Shown one piece after another: positions 7,344 to 15,494 of a stretch of 64,000 bases of DNA. Each line of letters opens with the position of its first letter. The first letter of the stretch is position 1. This stretch comes from Phycisphaerae bacterium. GTDB taxonomy: Bacteria > Planctomycetota > Phycisphaerae > Sedimentisphaerales > UBA12454. The notes under the pieces were generated by a model, which saw only the letters and a program-made list of their open reading frames with translations, did not search any database and was not told the origin of the DNA. Position numbers and translations under genes: made by a program. The stretch is taken from NCBI GenBank assembly GCA_041652575.1, contig JBAZHC010000001.1, positions 248,001-312,000 on the forward strand, read 5' to 3'.

Positions 7344-8498
7344 ATGGCTTTTACAGGTAAAGCAACATATTCGGCAGGAGTCGGACTTCCTGAACTTGCG
7401 GAAGATGTTTGTGATATTGTCGGGATTATATCGCCGGTCGAGACGCACTTGCTTGATGCAATAGGCGACCCGCTGCGCGAGGCGAGAAGCACATATCACG
7501 AATGGCTCGAAGATTCGCTTGTGCCGAACAAAGATGTAATCAGCGACGGTTCAATCAGCGACCCTGACGGCGAGACCAGCTTCGATGTCGCCAACGGCGA
7601 CAGATTCAGAACCGGCGACCAGATTCAGACCTCAGGCAGCGAAGAACTGATGCTTGTTACAGGCGTAAGCGGCGGCACAATTACAGTCGTTCGCGGATAC
7701 GCAGGCACAATGCCTGAAGATATCGCTGACGGTCAGGTGATTCATATTCTCGGTAACGCGGCTCTCGAAGGCGACGATAAACCGGCAGCAAGATTTACCA
7801 ACCGCGTCCGCTGCGGAAATTACACGCAGATTTTCACGGCCGGCGTTGAAGTGAGCGGCACCAATATCGCAGCCAGTCATCTCGGTATTTCAAACGAGAT
7901 AGATTATCAGAAGGGCGAAAAACTGCGCGAGCTGATTCGCGACCTTGAGAACACGGTTATCAACGGCGGTCAGCCATCGGCAAATCCGCAGGGTTCGGCT
8001 TCTGTTCGCAGGAGTATGAAAGGCATTGTCCAGAGCATCGCGACAAATGTTTATCGGCCCGGCGATTCGGGATTTCCGAGCGGAGACGGTCTCGATGAGG
8101 CGAAGATTAATTATGTTCTGCGCCAGATTTGGGAAAACAGCAGCGGCAATGTTGACTTGATTGTCGTCGGAGGTTTTCAGAAGCGGAAAATTAACTCGTT
8201 CCTTAGTGCAAACAGAAGTTTCGGAGCGGCCGATACGGCGTACACCGATATGGTCAGCGTTTATGAAAGCGACTTCGGCGTTTGCAGGATTGTTACGAGC
8301 AGATGGATTCCGCAGGACGCAGTATTGCTTCTCGATTCATCGCGCATAAGCGTTCTTCCGCTTGCGGGCAGAAGTTTCTACTTCAAGCCTCTGGCGAGCA
8401 GCGGCGATTATGAATGCGGCCAGCTAATCGGCGAATACACACTTGAGTTCAAAAACGAGGCTGCGCACGGTCTTATCAGAGACCTTGCAATAAGTTAA
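7344..8498 (+). CDS. Major capsid protein, SU10/DUF5309-like
   Basis: 384 aa. The N-terminus (DIVGIISPVETHLLDAIG, then STYHEWLEDSL) and the later parts (VDLIVVGGFQKRKINSFL; DFGVCRIVTSRWIPQDAVLL) match the pattern of the DUF5309 or SU10-type major capsid proteins with the HK97 fold. Residues about 70-140 form a beta-rich insertion (GDRFRTGDQIQTSGSEELML followed by VTGVSGGTITVVRGYAG), a common surface domain in this family. Hundreds of copies would build the head. It follows the scaffold-like gene, has a clear ribosome binding site (GAAAGGA, 7331-7337), and is full length for the family. Confidence 0.82.
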   Translation: MAFTGKATYSAGVGLPELAEDVCDIVGIISPVETHLLDAIGDPLREARSTYHEWLEDSLVPNKDVISDGSISDPDGETSFDVANGDRFRTGDQIQTSGSEELMLVTGVSGGTITVVRGYAGTMPEDIADGQVIHILGNAALEGDDKPAARFTNRVRCGNYTQIFTAGVEVSGTNIAASHLGISNEIDYQKGEKLRELIRDLENTVINGGQPSANPQGSASVRRSMKGIVQSIATNVYRPGDSGFPSGDGLDEAKINYVLRQIWENSSGNVDLIVVGGFQKRKINSFLSANRSFGAADTAYTDMVSVYESDFGVCRIVTSRWIPQDAVLLLDSSRISVLPLAGRSFYFKPLASSGDYECGQLIGEYTLEFKNEAAHGLIRDLAIS

Positions 8499-8506
8499 GA
8501 ATTACA

Positions 8507-8610
8507 GCGTGGGCTAAAGCCCACCCTACGATTTATTTTTTTCGGCCGGGCGCGGACATCTACAAAACAATTACGATAGTTTTAAAGGTTAGATGGTTCC
8601 AGCCCGGCCG
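8507..8610. repeat. Two hairpins downstream of the capsid gene
   Basis: GTGGGC-TAAA-GCCCAC (8509-8524) is a short perfect hairpin inside GCGTGGGCTAAAGCCCACCC, a dispersed repeat type common in environmental genomes. It is followed by a longer structure in which CGGCCGGGC (8543-8551) pairs with GCCCGGCCG (8602-8610) across about 50 nt. Either could attenuate transcription after the highly expressed capsid gene; there is no run of T directly behind either stem. Confidence 0.5.
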
Positions 8611-8633
8611 GGGAAAAATAAGAGGGCATAATA

Positions 8634-9296
8634 ATGAATACTTTTTCAAATGATGTAGATGTTTTGAGATATGAGCCGAGCCTGTTCGGCGATTTACATT
8701 TCGCAGGTCAGGTATTGATAAGCGGCAGCGATGGAGAAATTTCAGATACCGCTTTCACTGCGGCGGATGCGGATTTTAACGCGGCAAATATTTCTGCCGG
8801 TATGGTTATTTATCTGCAAAGCACTGACGGTGCTGTCGATAGCGCGTATGAGATAGTATCGGTGGATTCGGCGACGCAGCTTACGGTTTCAGTTTTAAGA
8901 GCCGATGGGCAGGCAGAAGCGGTTGCTCTGACAGACGGCGAAAATGTTGCTTACAGAATCTGCACATATCAGCCGCAGGGCAATGAAGTGTTTTTGCAGC
9001 TTACGCAGCATTTCGGATTAAGACCGGGCATCGCGGACGGCCAGTACTGCGCAGATGACATTCTCGATGTGTCGGTTTTGAGACAGGTCTCTGTTTATGG
9101 TGTGTTGTCGATAATTTACGCGAGTCTTACAGGCAAAAAAGCGGACAGCGGAGAGAACTTCTGGCAGAAGAGCAAATATTACAGACAGCTTTATGAAAAG
9201 GCGATGCAGCGGTGCAGGGTCAGTATTGATTTGGGCGACGACGGCGTTGCGGATTCTGTCCGCAGCGGAGCAAGCGTCAGACTGCTGAGGGACTAA
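8634..9296 (+). CDS. Putative head-tail connector or virion protein
   Basis: 220 aa, not assigned to a named family. Residues about 20-115 are beta-rich with GDLHFAGQVLISGSDGEISD and a repeat of the style seen in the capsid insertion (YEIVSVDSATQLTVSVLRAD). The C-terminal part is helical (FWQKSKYYRQLYEKAMQRCR) and ends in a short beta stretch, the layout of head-completion proteins. Position right after the capsid gene supports a connector role. The stop codon overlaps no gene and the next start follows directly, so the two are translationally close. Confidence 0.5.
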   Translation: MNTFSNDVDVLRYEPSLFGDLHFAGQVLISGSDGEISDTAFTAADADFNAANISAGMVIYLQSTDGAVDSAYEIVSVDSATQLTVSVLRADGQAEAVALTDGENVAYRICTYQPQGNEVFLQLTQHFGLRPGIADGQYCADDILDVSVLRQVSVYGVLSIIYASLTGKKADSGENFWQKSKYYRQLYEKAMQRCRVSIDLGDDGVADSVRSGASVRLLRD

Positions 9297-9665
9297 ATGC
9301 GAGTGTCGATAGATGACAGAATATTTTTTGATGAGGACTGTTTCGAACTTGAGGTTCAAAGTCCGCAGAGAAGCGTCATTCAAAAATCGGCGGCGGGTCT
9401 GGACGGTCAGGTAAGTATCGACCTGGGACTGCGAAGAAGAAAACTGATTCAAAAAGGCGAGCTTCGAGCAAAGAGTCAGACCGAGCTTCAGAAAAAAATA
9501 GACGAGATAAATGAAATTATAGACGGCGAGACGCACATTTTTAAAAATGCAGACGGCAGAGTGTTTGAAAATCTTGTGATTGAGGAATTTAAGACAGGAA
9601 AAATGATAAACGGCGGCGTGCATACGAGCTGTCAATACGAGATAATATACTCACAGCAGGGTTAA
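9297..9665 (+). CDS. Virion-island protein, tail-like
   Basis: 122 aa. The segment GLDGQVSIDLGLRRRKLIQK with the ending SCQYEIIYSQ resembles small tail or baseplate proteins, in which a compact beta domain is followed by a helix (SQTELQKKIDEINEIIDG). No family is recognised with confidence. It starts immediately after the stop of the connector-like gene and ends 2 bp before the next start, so it is part of the same transcript. Confidence 0.45.
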   Translation: MRVSIDDRIFFDEDCFELEVQSPQRSVIQKSAAGLDGQVSIDLGLRRRKLIQKGELRAKSQTELQKKIDEINEIIDGETHIFKNADGRVFENLVIEEFKTGKMINGGVHTSCQYEIIYSQQG

Positions 9666-9667
9666 AT

Positions 9668-10384
9668 ATGCTTATAAACGAGGGAATAAATAAAGTAAGG
9701 GCATTTGTGCTGGCCGGGGGCACTGCGGTTGTCAAATGGCATTCGACTTACGACGATAAGCTGTATCAGGTTTATGTCAACGGCAGATTCGCAGGCGCAA
9801 CTATCGAGCCGATGCAGAGAGAAATTGTCGTGGCAATTCCGTTTTCTGTAATGACAGCCGCGAGGATAGAAGTATTCGCGGTTGAGCCGGAGTTTGCTGA
9901 TACGGATTTTTCCAATGAAGTCGAGTCGGGTCAAAAGCAAACAGGGCGGGTCAAACTCGAATTGCCAAGGACCGACGATTTGCCGATGGGCGGTGAGGTT
10001 AATTTTTATCTTGAAGGAAACAGGCTCAATAACAGGAGCATAAAAATCCTGCCGGAGTTTGCGGACAAGGGCGGATTCGGATTGAGCGGTTTCGGCAGCA
10101 GTGATTTTGGTTATGACGGCTCGGCGGCAATTGGGCTGGGCAAAGGAGTATTCGGCATCGGCTGGTTCGGTTTCGATGCGGATATGCTCAACTGGCAAAG
10201 CGGACAATTGCAGGCAGGCAGATATAAATTTGAAATTGAGATTACTGATAGTTTTGGCAATACGGTCGGCGAGAGAATTGAAACAGAAACGATAATAGTT
10301 ATTCCGCCTGCGAGGCCTGCTGAAAGACTGACTGTAAAATCTTTCGACAGACAGAGCGGGAAATTGATTTTACAGGTTGAATAG
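9668..10384 (+). CDS. Virion-island beta-sandwich protein of unknown role
   Basis: 238 aa, mostly beta strand. Residues 10-90 look like a fibronectin-like fold (AVVKWHSTYDDKLYQVYVNG; ARIEVFAVEPEFAD). A glycine/phenylalanine-rich stretch (GGFGLSGFGSSDFGYDG, about residues 137-155) sits in the middle, and a second beta domain of the kind found on virion surfaces follows (YKFEIEITDSFGNTVGE). No specific family is recognised; a structural or decoration role is inferred from the neighbours. Confidence 0.45.
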   Translation: MLINEGINKVRAFVLAGGTAVVKWHSTYDDKLYQVYVNGRFAGATIEPMQREIVVAIPFSVMTAARIEVFAVEPEFADTDFSNEVESGQKQTGRVKLELPRTDDLPMGGEVNFYLEGNRLNNRSIKILPEFADKGGFGLSGFGSSDFGYDGSAAIGLGKGVFGIGWFGFDADMLNWQSGQLQAGRYKFEIEITDSFGNTVGERIETETIIVIPPARPAERLTVKSFDRQSGKLILQVE

Positions 10385-10395
10385 GAGATTTGAAA

Positions 10396-10848
10396 ATGGC
10401 AGAGATTTATCCATCGGACAATGAGCTTTTGAATATTTTGAGCGACGATGAGACGGGCGTTGAGTACATCACGACGGGCAAGTCGCCTTATTACCTTGAG
10501 TTTCGCAAACTGCTCTACCGACTGATTCTGGCGGCAAAGCGGGCCAATGACCTGCGGGTCTTTGACGAGGGCGGACTGGATATCGGCGTCAAGAGCGGCA
10601 GATTTTGGCTCGGAACAACGCTTGTCGAATACAGCGGTTCAGCCGGCAATACGCTCTCCGACGACAGGGACAATATATATATCTATCTTGATTCGTCAGG
10701 CAATCTGGTTGTGAATGAATACAGCCAATTTCCTGATATGGAAACGACACCTCATTTCAGACTGGCAATCGTAACGACAAACGGCGGAGAAATTACGTCA
10801 ATAACCGATGTCAGATGCAGTTACTATGTGCCGGTAAGCGGGGCGTAA
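10396..10848 (+). CDS. Virion-island protein of unknown role
   Basis: 150 aa from the ATG at 10396, chosen because AGGAG lies at 10383-10387; a TTG two codons earlier is in frame. The N-terminal half is helical (YLEFRKLLYRLILAAKRAND). The rest is beta-rich and contains GLDIGVKSGRFWLGTTLVEY and IYIYLDSSGNLVVNE, repeats of the kind found in tail-fibre or baseplate accessory proteins. No family is recognised. It ends 1 bp before the spike gene. Confidence 0.45.
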   Translation: MAEIYPSDNELLNILSDDETGVEYITTGKSPYYLEFRKLLYRLILAAKRANDLRVFDEGGLDIGVKSGRFWLGTTLVEYSGSAGNTLSDDRDNIYIYLDSSGNLVVNEYSQFPDMETTPHFRLAIVTTNGGEITSITDVRCSYYVPVSGA

Positions 10849-10849
10849 A

Positions 10850-11980
10850 ATGGCAAATAAATTTGTATCATCAGCAGGACCAAAGGGTACGGGCGACGGC
10901 AGCAGCGAAGAAAACGCCCGGAACCTGACTATTGCGCTGACCAGTGCGGCGGCGGGCGATTATGTATGGATAAAAAATGACGGTACTTATGCCGGTATTT
11001 TCATTGTCGGCTGCAGCGGTTCATATACGGCGAATACGCATATATTTTTTATCGGCTATAACGATATTAATAACTGCGATTTGGTAAATCATATAAGTGA
11101 TATGGATTACGGCAGGGGTTACTGGGGCGGGCCGCTTAATCCAAACGCTGCGAATTGCTGGGTCAATATCGATGGGCAGGGCGCAGCGACTAATGTCGTA
11201 TATCAGTACTCGAAAAATAACATACACTGGCGGAATATATATTTTCACAATAGCAATAAGGCCGCGTACAACTGCGCCTTTTATGCGAAAAGCTGCTCGG
11301 GAACCACATTTACCAAATGCAAGTTTACAGACGGCTATATGAATCTGTGGGTCGATACCAATAGCACAAACTGTATGATTAAATACTGCTATTTCAGCGA
11401 TTACACAATTTCAAATCTTGATATCGGAGGTGGAAGCTATCTGAATATGTTTTCGCACTGTGTTTTCAACGGCGGGGCGGCAAAGATATACAGGTCAACA
11501 GGCTGTAACAGCATATTCATCGGCGGTGCTTACGCTGTCGGAGCTTTTTACTTTCAGAATATCGTCTTTAACAACACAATGTACAACCAAAGCTCATACT
11601 GTCTGGCTTACGGACACGATTCATACGCAGGCGGACTGATTGAGTACAACAATATCTTTGTGCCGGCAGTGAAGAACGTACCAGCGATATATAAAAACGG
11701 ATACGGCTCCTTAGCCTACTCTGGTTTCGGCTGCGCTTACTGCATAGCTGATAACAGTATTTTGGATACGCCTTATAACGGCGAAAACTGTCTTAATGTA
11801 AATCCGCAGTTTGTAAATATTGCCGGCAATGATTTCAGGCCGACAAATCCGCTGCTTTTGCGCGGCGGTATGCCTGACTTTGTGGGAAATCCGGGTCGAA
11901 TCGGAGCGGTTCTGCAAAAATATCAGTTCATATCAAAGGCCAGAGCGGCCAATATGGGCAGACTTTCAATATTCAGATAG
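10850..11980 (+). CDS. Right-handed beta-helix protein, probable tail spike
   Basis: 376 aa. From about residue 85 the sequence has the periodic N-x-x-F/I/N pattern of parallel beta-helix rungs (NIHWRNIYFHNSN; CSGTTFTKCKFTDGYMN; CMIKYCYFSDYTISNLDIG; LIEYNNIFVPAVKN). It is unusually rich in cysteine, tyrosine and asparagine. Such folds form phage tail spikes and polysaccharide lyases that bind or cut surface glycans. No lyase catalytic residues can be assigned by eye. The C-terminal PQFVNIAGNDFRPTNPLLLR is also common at the end of secreted beta-helix proteins of Planctomycetota, so this may be a host-derived module. Confidence 0.65.
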   Translation: MANKFVSSAGPKGTGDGSSEENARNLTIALTSAAAGDYVWIKNDGTYAGIFIVGCSGSYTANTHIFFIGYNDINNCDLVNHISDMDYGRGYWGGPLNPNAANCWVNIDGQGAATNVVYQYSKNNIHWRNIYFHNSNKAAYNCAFYAKSCSGTTFTKCKFTDGYMNLWVDTNSTNCMIKYCYFSDYTISNLDIGGGSYLNMFSHCVFNGGAAKIYRSTGCNSIFIGGAYAVGAFYFQNIVFNNTMYNQSSYCLAYGHDSYAGGLIEYNNIFVPAVKNVPAIYKNGYGSLAYSGFGCAYCIADNSILDTPYNGENCLNVNPQFVNIAGNDFRPTNPLLLRGGMPDFVGNPGRIGAVLQKYQFISKARAANMGRLSIFR

Positions 11981-11991
11981 GAGTTTCAATA

Positions 11992-12435
11992 ATGGCAAAT
12001 TCAACGATAGATATTCCATTTTATATTTCCAAAGACGGCGTGCCTCTGGTCGGCGCCTCAGATGAAATGAATTTTGAGTCTTTGAAAACAATCGGCGGAA
12101 CAGACAAAATCAATTGGGCACCTGCAATTTCTGAAATCGGCGGAGGCTGGTACAAGTTCAGCGCCGCTTACGGCTCTGTGCCGTTTGACGCAGGCGACCT
12201 TATCGGCGTTATCGACGCGGATAAGGACGGGGCCAACAAACTGGCAAACGCAGAGAGATATGTGCCGGTAGAAGTCAGACTGGATTTTTACGCATTGGCC
12301 AGAAGCGTTTACAAAATGTCGCAGGATAAACTCACCGGCGATATGGAAATCAAAAATCCAGATGGTGATACAATTCTCAAGCTCGATATTACCGACAGCG
12401 ACAGCGAAGTTATCAGAGAACCGGCGGCAGAATAA
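11992..12435 (+). CDS. Virion-island protein, possible fibre or baseplate N-terminal type
   Basis: 147 aa. It opens with STIDIPFYISKDGVPLVGAS, similar to the N-terminal beta-sandwich of phage upper-baseplate or fibre proteins, where DIPF followed by DGxPLxGA is frequent. A C-terminal helix and acidic tail follow. No catalytic motif is visible. It has a good ribosome binding site (AGGAG, 11980-11984) and abuts the next gene with no gap, so the two may be co-translated. Confidence 0.45.
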   Translation: MANSTIDIPFYISKDGVPLVGASDEMNFESLKTIGGTDKINWAPAISEIGGGWYKFSAAYGSVPFDAGDLIGVIDADKDGANKLANAERYVPVEVRLDFYALARSVYKMSQDKLTGDMEIKNPDGDTILKLDITDSDSEVIREPAAE

Positions 12436-12771
12436 ATGGATACTAAATTTTTTGACAGTTTAAGCGGCGGAGATTCGGCAAACGGGGTCAAACTCTGTAT
12501 GGGGCTTACAGACGGCGAGTTCTGGGCAAGGCCGGCGGGTTTGCAGCTTTTGTATCAGGGGCGGGAGATTGACGATGTTGATTTCGGCCGGATAGCTGAT
12601 GTCTCAAATATAAATGAAAATTCATTTGAGGTCGTATCCGGCCAGCCTTTAAGCAGACATCTCTACATCGCAAGACGGGTCAACTGCTGCGGAATGGAAG
12701 AACAAACACTGTCGGCGGCGGTGAAAGTCGAATTTGACAGTTCGGGCAATTTTGTTGGCGGGGCAATATGA
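12436..12771 (+). CDS. Small virion-island protein of unknown role
   Basis: 111 aa, beta-rich, with LQLLYQGREIDDVDFGRIAD in the middle and SRHLYIARRVNCCGMEEQTL near the end. No family is recognised. It begins right after the stop of the previous gene, and its stop overlaps the next start by 4 bp (ATGA), which implies translational coupling and a shared structural module. Confidence 0.45.
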   Translation: MDTKFFDSLSGGDSANGVKLCMGLTDGEFWARPAGLQLLYQGREIDDVDFGRIADVSNINENSFEVVSGQPLSRHLYIARRVNCCGMEEQTLSAAVKVEFDSSGNFVGGAI

Positions 12772-13460
12772 GCAAGTCAAACATAATAGATTTTTACGAG
12801 CCTCAAAACGATTCGCTTGCTGTCGGCGCAGTGTCAGCAAAGGTTTATCTCGACGGACAGTTATGCGATTATCTCGTCGCTGAAAAGGTAACGCTTGCCG
12901 CTGACGAGTTCGGTCAGGCGGTATTGAGCTATTACCCGAAAGATAAAAGCGTACTGCCGGAAGAAACAGACTGTCTCGTCAGATGCGGACAAAGAATCAT
13001 TATAAAGACAGGCTACGACGGCGGAATCGGAGAATACCGGCCGCAGGAATGGCAAATCTTCGCGGGGCTTGTCGAGCGGATTGATACGGAAATATCCGGA
13101 AATCAGCAGAAGACAACCGTCATCGCAAAAGATTCTTCTGTCTGTTCCAAACCGCAGCTTTGCAGAGAAGTCGAGCTGAACTGTCAGTGGCCGGGCGAGA
13201 GAATCAGCGTTTCAAGAACAAACATCGCTGAAATAACCGGCGTAAAAAATTGTTCGCCGATGCACGAGAAACAGTTTCAGATAAAGACGCTGACGCTTTT
13301 GCCGGGGTTCTGTATCGGCGACAGGATAACCGCAAGTCCCGACAGCAGGGATATTCTCGGCGTCAAATACGACAACAGAAGTATATGCAGTATTGAAAAG
13401 ATACAAATGGATTTCGTAAATCAGCAGATAATCCTGACGGCGGTAAAAAAGAGAAAGTAG
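12768..13460 (+). CDS. Putative baseplate/tail-hub (gpD-like) protein
   Basis: 230 aa. The central part has the arrangement seen in baseplate hub proteins of the gpD/late-control type: a beta barrel with RCGQRIIIKTGYDGGI, EWQIFAGLVERIDTEISG and a following VIAKDSSV. The C-terminal domain ends MDFVNQQIILTAVKKRK. This is pattern recognition only. If correct, the particle has at least part of a tail, although no tape measure is seen. The start is coupled to the previous stop (ATGA). Confidence 0.5.
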   Translation: MSKSNIIDFYEPQNDSLAVGAVSAKVYLDGQLCDYLVAEKVTLAADEFGQAVLSYYPKDKSVLPEETDCLVRCGQRIIIKTGYDGGIGEYRPQEWQIFAGLVERIDTEISGNQQKTTVIAKDSSVCSKPQLCREVELNCQWPGERISVSRTNIAEITGVKNCSPMHEKQFQIKTLTLLPGFCIGDRITASPDSRDILGVKYDNRSICSIEKIQMDFVNQQIILTAVKKRK

Positions 13461-13530
13461 CCACTAAGACACGAAGACGCTAAGAAAAATATATATTTAA
13501 AATACTTTGTGCCTTAGTGCCTTTGTGGCT
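13460..13530. repeat. Inverted pair of NCACNAAG repeats
   Basis: The left arm is 13460-13484 and the right arm 13505-13530. The arms are imperfect reverse complements (about 19 of 25 positions) separated by an AT-rich loop, giving a long hairpin between the hub-like and membrane-protein genes. Confidence 0.7.
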
Positions 13531-13547
13531 GGCTGGAAAGAGCAAAT

Positions 13548-13829
13548 ATGGCGGATTCAGAAAAAAAGAACTGGTATTTCAATAAGCAAATCGATTTGTC
13601 GGTTCTGGTACAGCTTGTCTTTCTTGCGGCGCTGATTGTCGGAACGTGGGTCAATCTTCAAAAACAGCTTTCGATATTGCAGCACGACATAACGAGCCTG
13701 ATTGAGACGCAGAAACAATTTCAGCGTCAGATAGAGGAATTGAGCCGGGCAAGCATAAGCTACGAATACCGGCTGCGTTCGATTGAAAAAACTCTGCCTG
13801 ACGCCGATATCGGCAAAAAAGGTTCCTGA
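13548..13829 (+). CDS. Small membrane coiled-coil protein of the virion island
   Basis: 93 aa with one membrane helix (VLVQLVFLAALIVGTWVNL, about residues 19-37) followed by a long helix likely to be a coiled coil (IETQKQFQRQIEELSRA). The single-span topology with a cytoplasmic or periplasmic helix recalls holin/spanin-like lysis proteins, but no lysin is next to it. The C-terminal KKGS and the TGA stop are encoded inside an AAAAGGTTCCTGACACC repeat, so the original end may have been altered by that repeat. Confidence 0.5.
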   Translation: MADSEKKNWYFNKQIDLSVLVQLVFLAALIVGTWVNLQKQLSILQHDITSLIETQKQFQRQIEELSRASISYEYRLRSIEKTLPDADIGKKGS

Positions 13830-13899
13830 CACCTTTTAACTTCTTATTTATAAAGATGTTATGATGCTATTTTTAAGAAAAAGGTTCCTGACACCTTTT
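13817..13899. repeat. Two direct copies of a 21-bp palindromic repeat
   Basis: AAAAGGT-TCCTGAC-ACCTTTT occurs at 13817-13837 and 13879-13899, start to start 62 bp. Each is an imperfect palindrome with 7-bp arms. The first copy contains the stop codon of the membrane protein gene; the second lies just ahead of the primase-helicase start. Confidence 0.75.
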
Positions 13900-13929
13900 T
13901 TTGTTAAACGATGTTTGAAAGGAGTCGTA

Positions 13930-15360
13930 ATGGAAGATAAGGAGCAATATATATCACCTGAACCTTACAGTCTTGCGATGACGATTCTGAGCGAGAACTT
14001 TACCAGCGATTTGGCGATGGTCTGGCGGCTGAGAAACTGGCGCGGCGACTTTTATCTCTGGCACGAGGGCTGCTATAAGCCTTTGAGCGACAACGCGATT
14101 AAAAATTTCGTAGGCTCACTCGTTGCCGAGCTTGTCTGCAAAGGCAAAATCAGAAAGTTCAGCTCTCATCTTCGCAACGAAATTATCGAGGCAATCCGCA
14201 GCCAGACAGGTATTCCCGACCATTACGAGCTGAATACCTGGCTCAGGGAGCCGAATCTGTCAAAGCCGGATAACTGCATAGTTACCGCCAACGCGATTGT
14301 TTATACGACAATCGAACTAAAGGACGGGAAAAAATTCGTTCTTGGTCATAGTCCGGAATTTTTCAGTCTTAACATACTTCCTTACCGCTATGAGGAAAAA
14401 GCCGATTGCCCGAAATGGCTGGAGTTTCTCGACGAAATCACCTCAGGCGACAAAGAGATGCAAACGCTGCTCTGCCAGTGGGCCGGTTATCTTTTGCGGA
14501 ACGATTTGAACGAGCAGAAATTTCTGCTTTGCTTCGGCAGCGGCGCCAACGGCAAAGGCGTGTTCTTCAGGATTATGGAAAGTATGCTCGGCGACGACAA
14601 CTGCTCGCACGTGCCGCTTCATCAGTTCGCAAATTCATTCGCGCTCGGCTCGACGCTCGGCAAAAAACTTAACAGCACATCGGAAAGCAGTGAAGAAGTC
14701 TGCAAATGCGCCGAGAGCCTTTTGAAAAGCTATGTCGCCGGCGACCGGATGGACTTTGCGAGAAAATTCAGGGAGCCGATACGCGCGATACCGACCGCGA
14801 AAGTTATGATAGCGACGAACGAACTGCCGCGATTCAGCGACCCATCGTGCGGAATCTGGCGGCGTATGATTCTTGTGCCTTTCAATGTTACAATCCCGCC
14901 TGAAAAGCAGGACAAACAGCTCGTCTCGAAACTGACTGTTGAACTGCCGGGGATTTTCAACTGGGCATTGCAGGGCGTTAAACTGCTTAAAGAGCACAAA
15001 GGCTTTATTGTGCCGACATCTTCGGTCGATGCGATGAAGTCTTATCGAAGCACAACCGACCCGGCGAGAATGTTCCTTGAGGAAAATTTCATCAGCGCTC
15101 AAAACTGTTCCGGCGAGCCGGTGCAGAAAGTCTATAACGCATACAGAAAATGGTGCGAGGCGGGCGGTTACAATCCTTTGACGATTAATCAGCTTGGTCA
15201 GAGAGTTTTAAGCGTTTTCCCGATGGTGCAAAAGATAAGGAAAAGAATCGCAGACAAACGGGATAACTATTATGAGTTTCTGTCATTAATAAAGGATAGT
15301 CAGGTATATGATGACATTATCAGTAATGAACCTTTGTTCATCTGTCCACCATGTCCATAA
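13930..15360 (+). CDS. D5/P4-type phage primase-helicase
   Basis: 476 aa from the ATG at 13930, chosen for the AAAGGAG Shine-Dalgarno at 13917-13923; the frame is open back to 13861 through the repeat. The N-terminal half resembles the D5_N domain (SPEFFSLNILPYRYEEKADC; WLEFLDEITSGDKEMQTLLC QWAGYLL split by function). The SF3 helicase core shows Walker A GSGANGKGVF (about residue 203), an acidic Walker B region, and the motif C sensor KVMIATNELPRFSDPSCGIW followed by RRMILVPF. Such proteins unwind and replicate phage, plasmid or satellite DNA. There is no separate primase domain, so priming may come from elsewhere. Confidence 0.82.
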   Translation: MEDKEQYISPEPYSLAMTILSENFTSDLAMVWRLRNWRGDFYLWHEGCYKPLSDNAIKNFVGSLVAELVCKGKIRKFSSHLRNEIIEAIRSQTGIPDHYELNTWLREPNLSKPDNCIVTANAIVYTTIELKDGKKFVLGHSPEFFSLNILPYRYEEKADCPKWLEFLDEITSGDKEMQTLLCQWAGYLLRNDLNEQKFLLCFGSGANGKGVFFRIMESMLGDDNCSHVPLHQFANSFALGSTLGKKLNSTSESSEEVCKCAESLLKSYVAGDRMDFARKFREPIRAIPTAKVMIATNELPRFSDPSCGIWRRMILVPFNVTIPPEKQDKQLVSKLTVELPGIFNWALQGVKLLKEHKGFIVPTSSVDAMKSYRSTTDPARMFLEENFISAQNCSGEPVQKVYNAYRKWCEAGGYNPLTINQLGQRVLSVFPMVQKIRKRIADKRDNYYEFLSLIKDSQVYDDIISNEPLFICPPCP

Positions 15361-15494
15361 CCGTTTTCAATTAATACAGAATAAAAAGAGAAGAAAGAGA
15401 AAATAAAAATTTTATATTAATAGGAAACTATATGGTCGTGGTGGCCGGACAAATCTCAAATCTTAATTTTCAAATTATTTAAAGGAGAAAATCT

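Noticed and set aside
8543..8610. Rho-independent terminator after the capsid gene
   Set aside because: The stem is good but the loop is about 50 nt and no T-run follows, so it was kept as a repeat or hairpin only.
10850..11980. Pectate lyase or other polysaccharide lyase function for the beta-helix protein
   Set aside because: The beta-helix fold is well supported, but no catalytic Arg/Lys/Asp set of a lyase family could be assigned, and the position within virion genes favours a spike.
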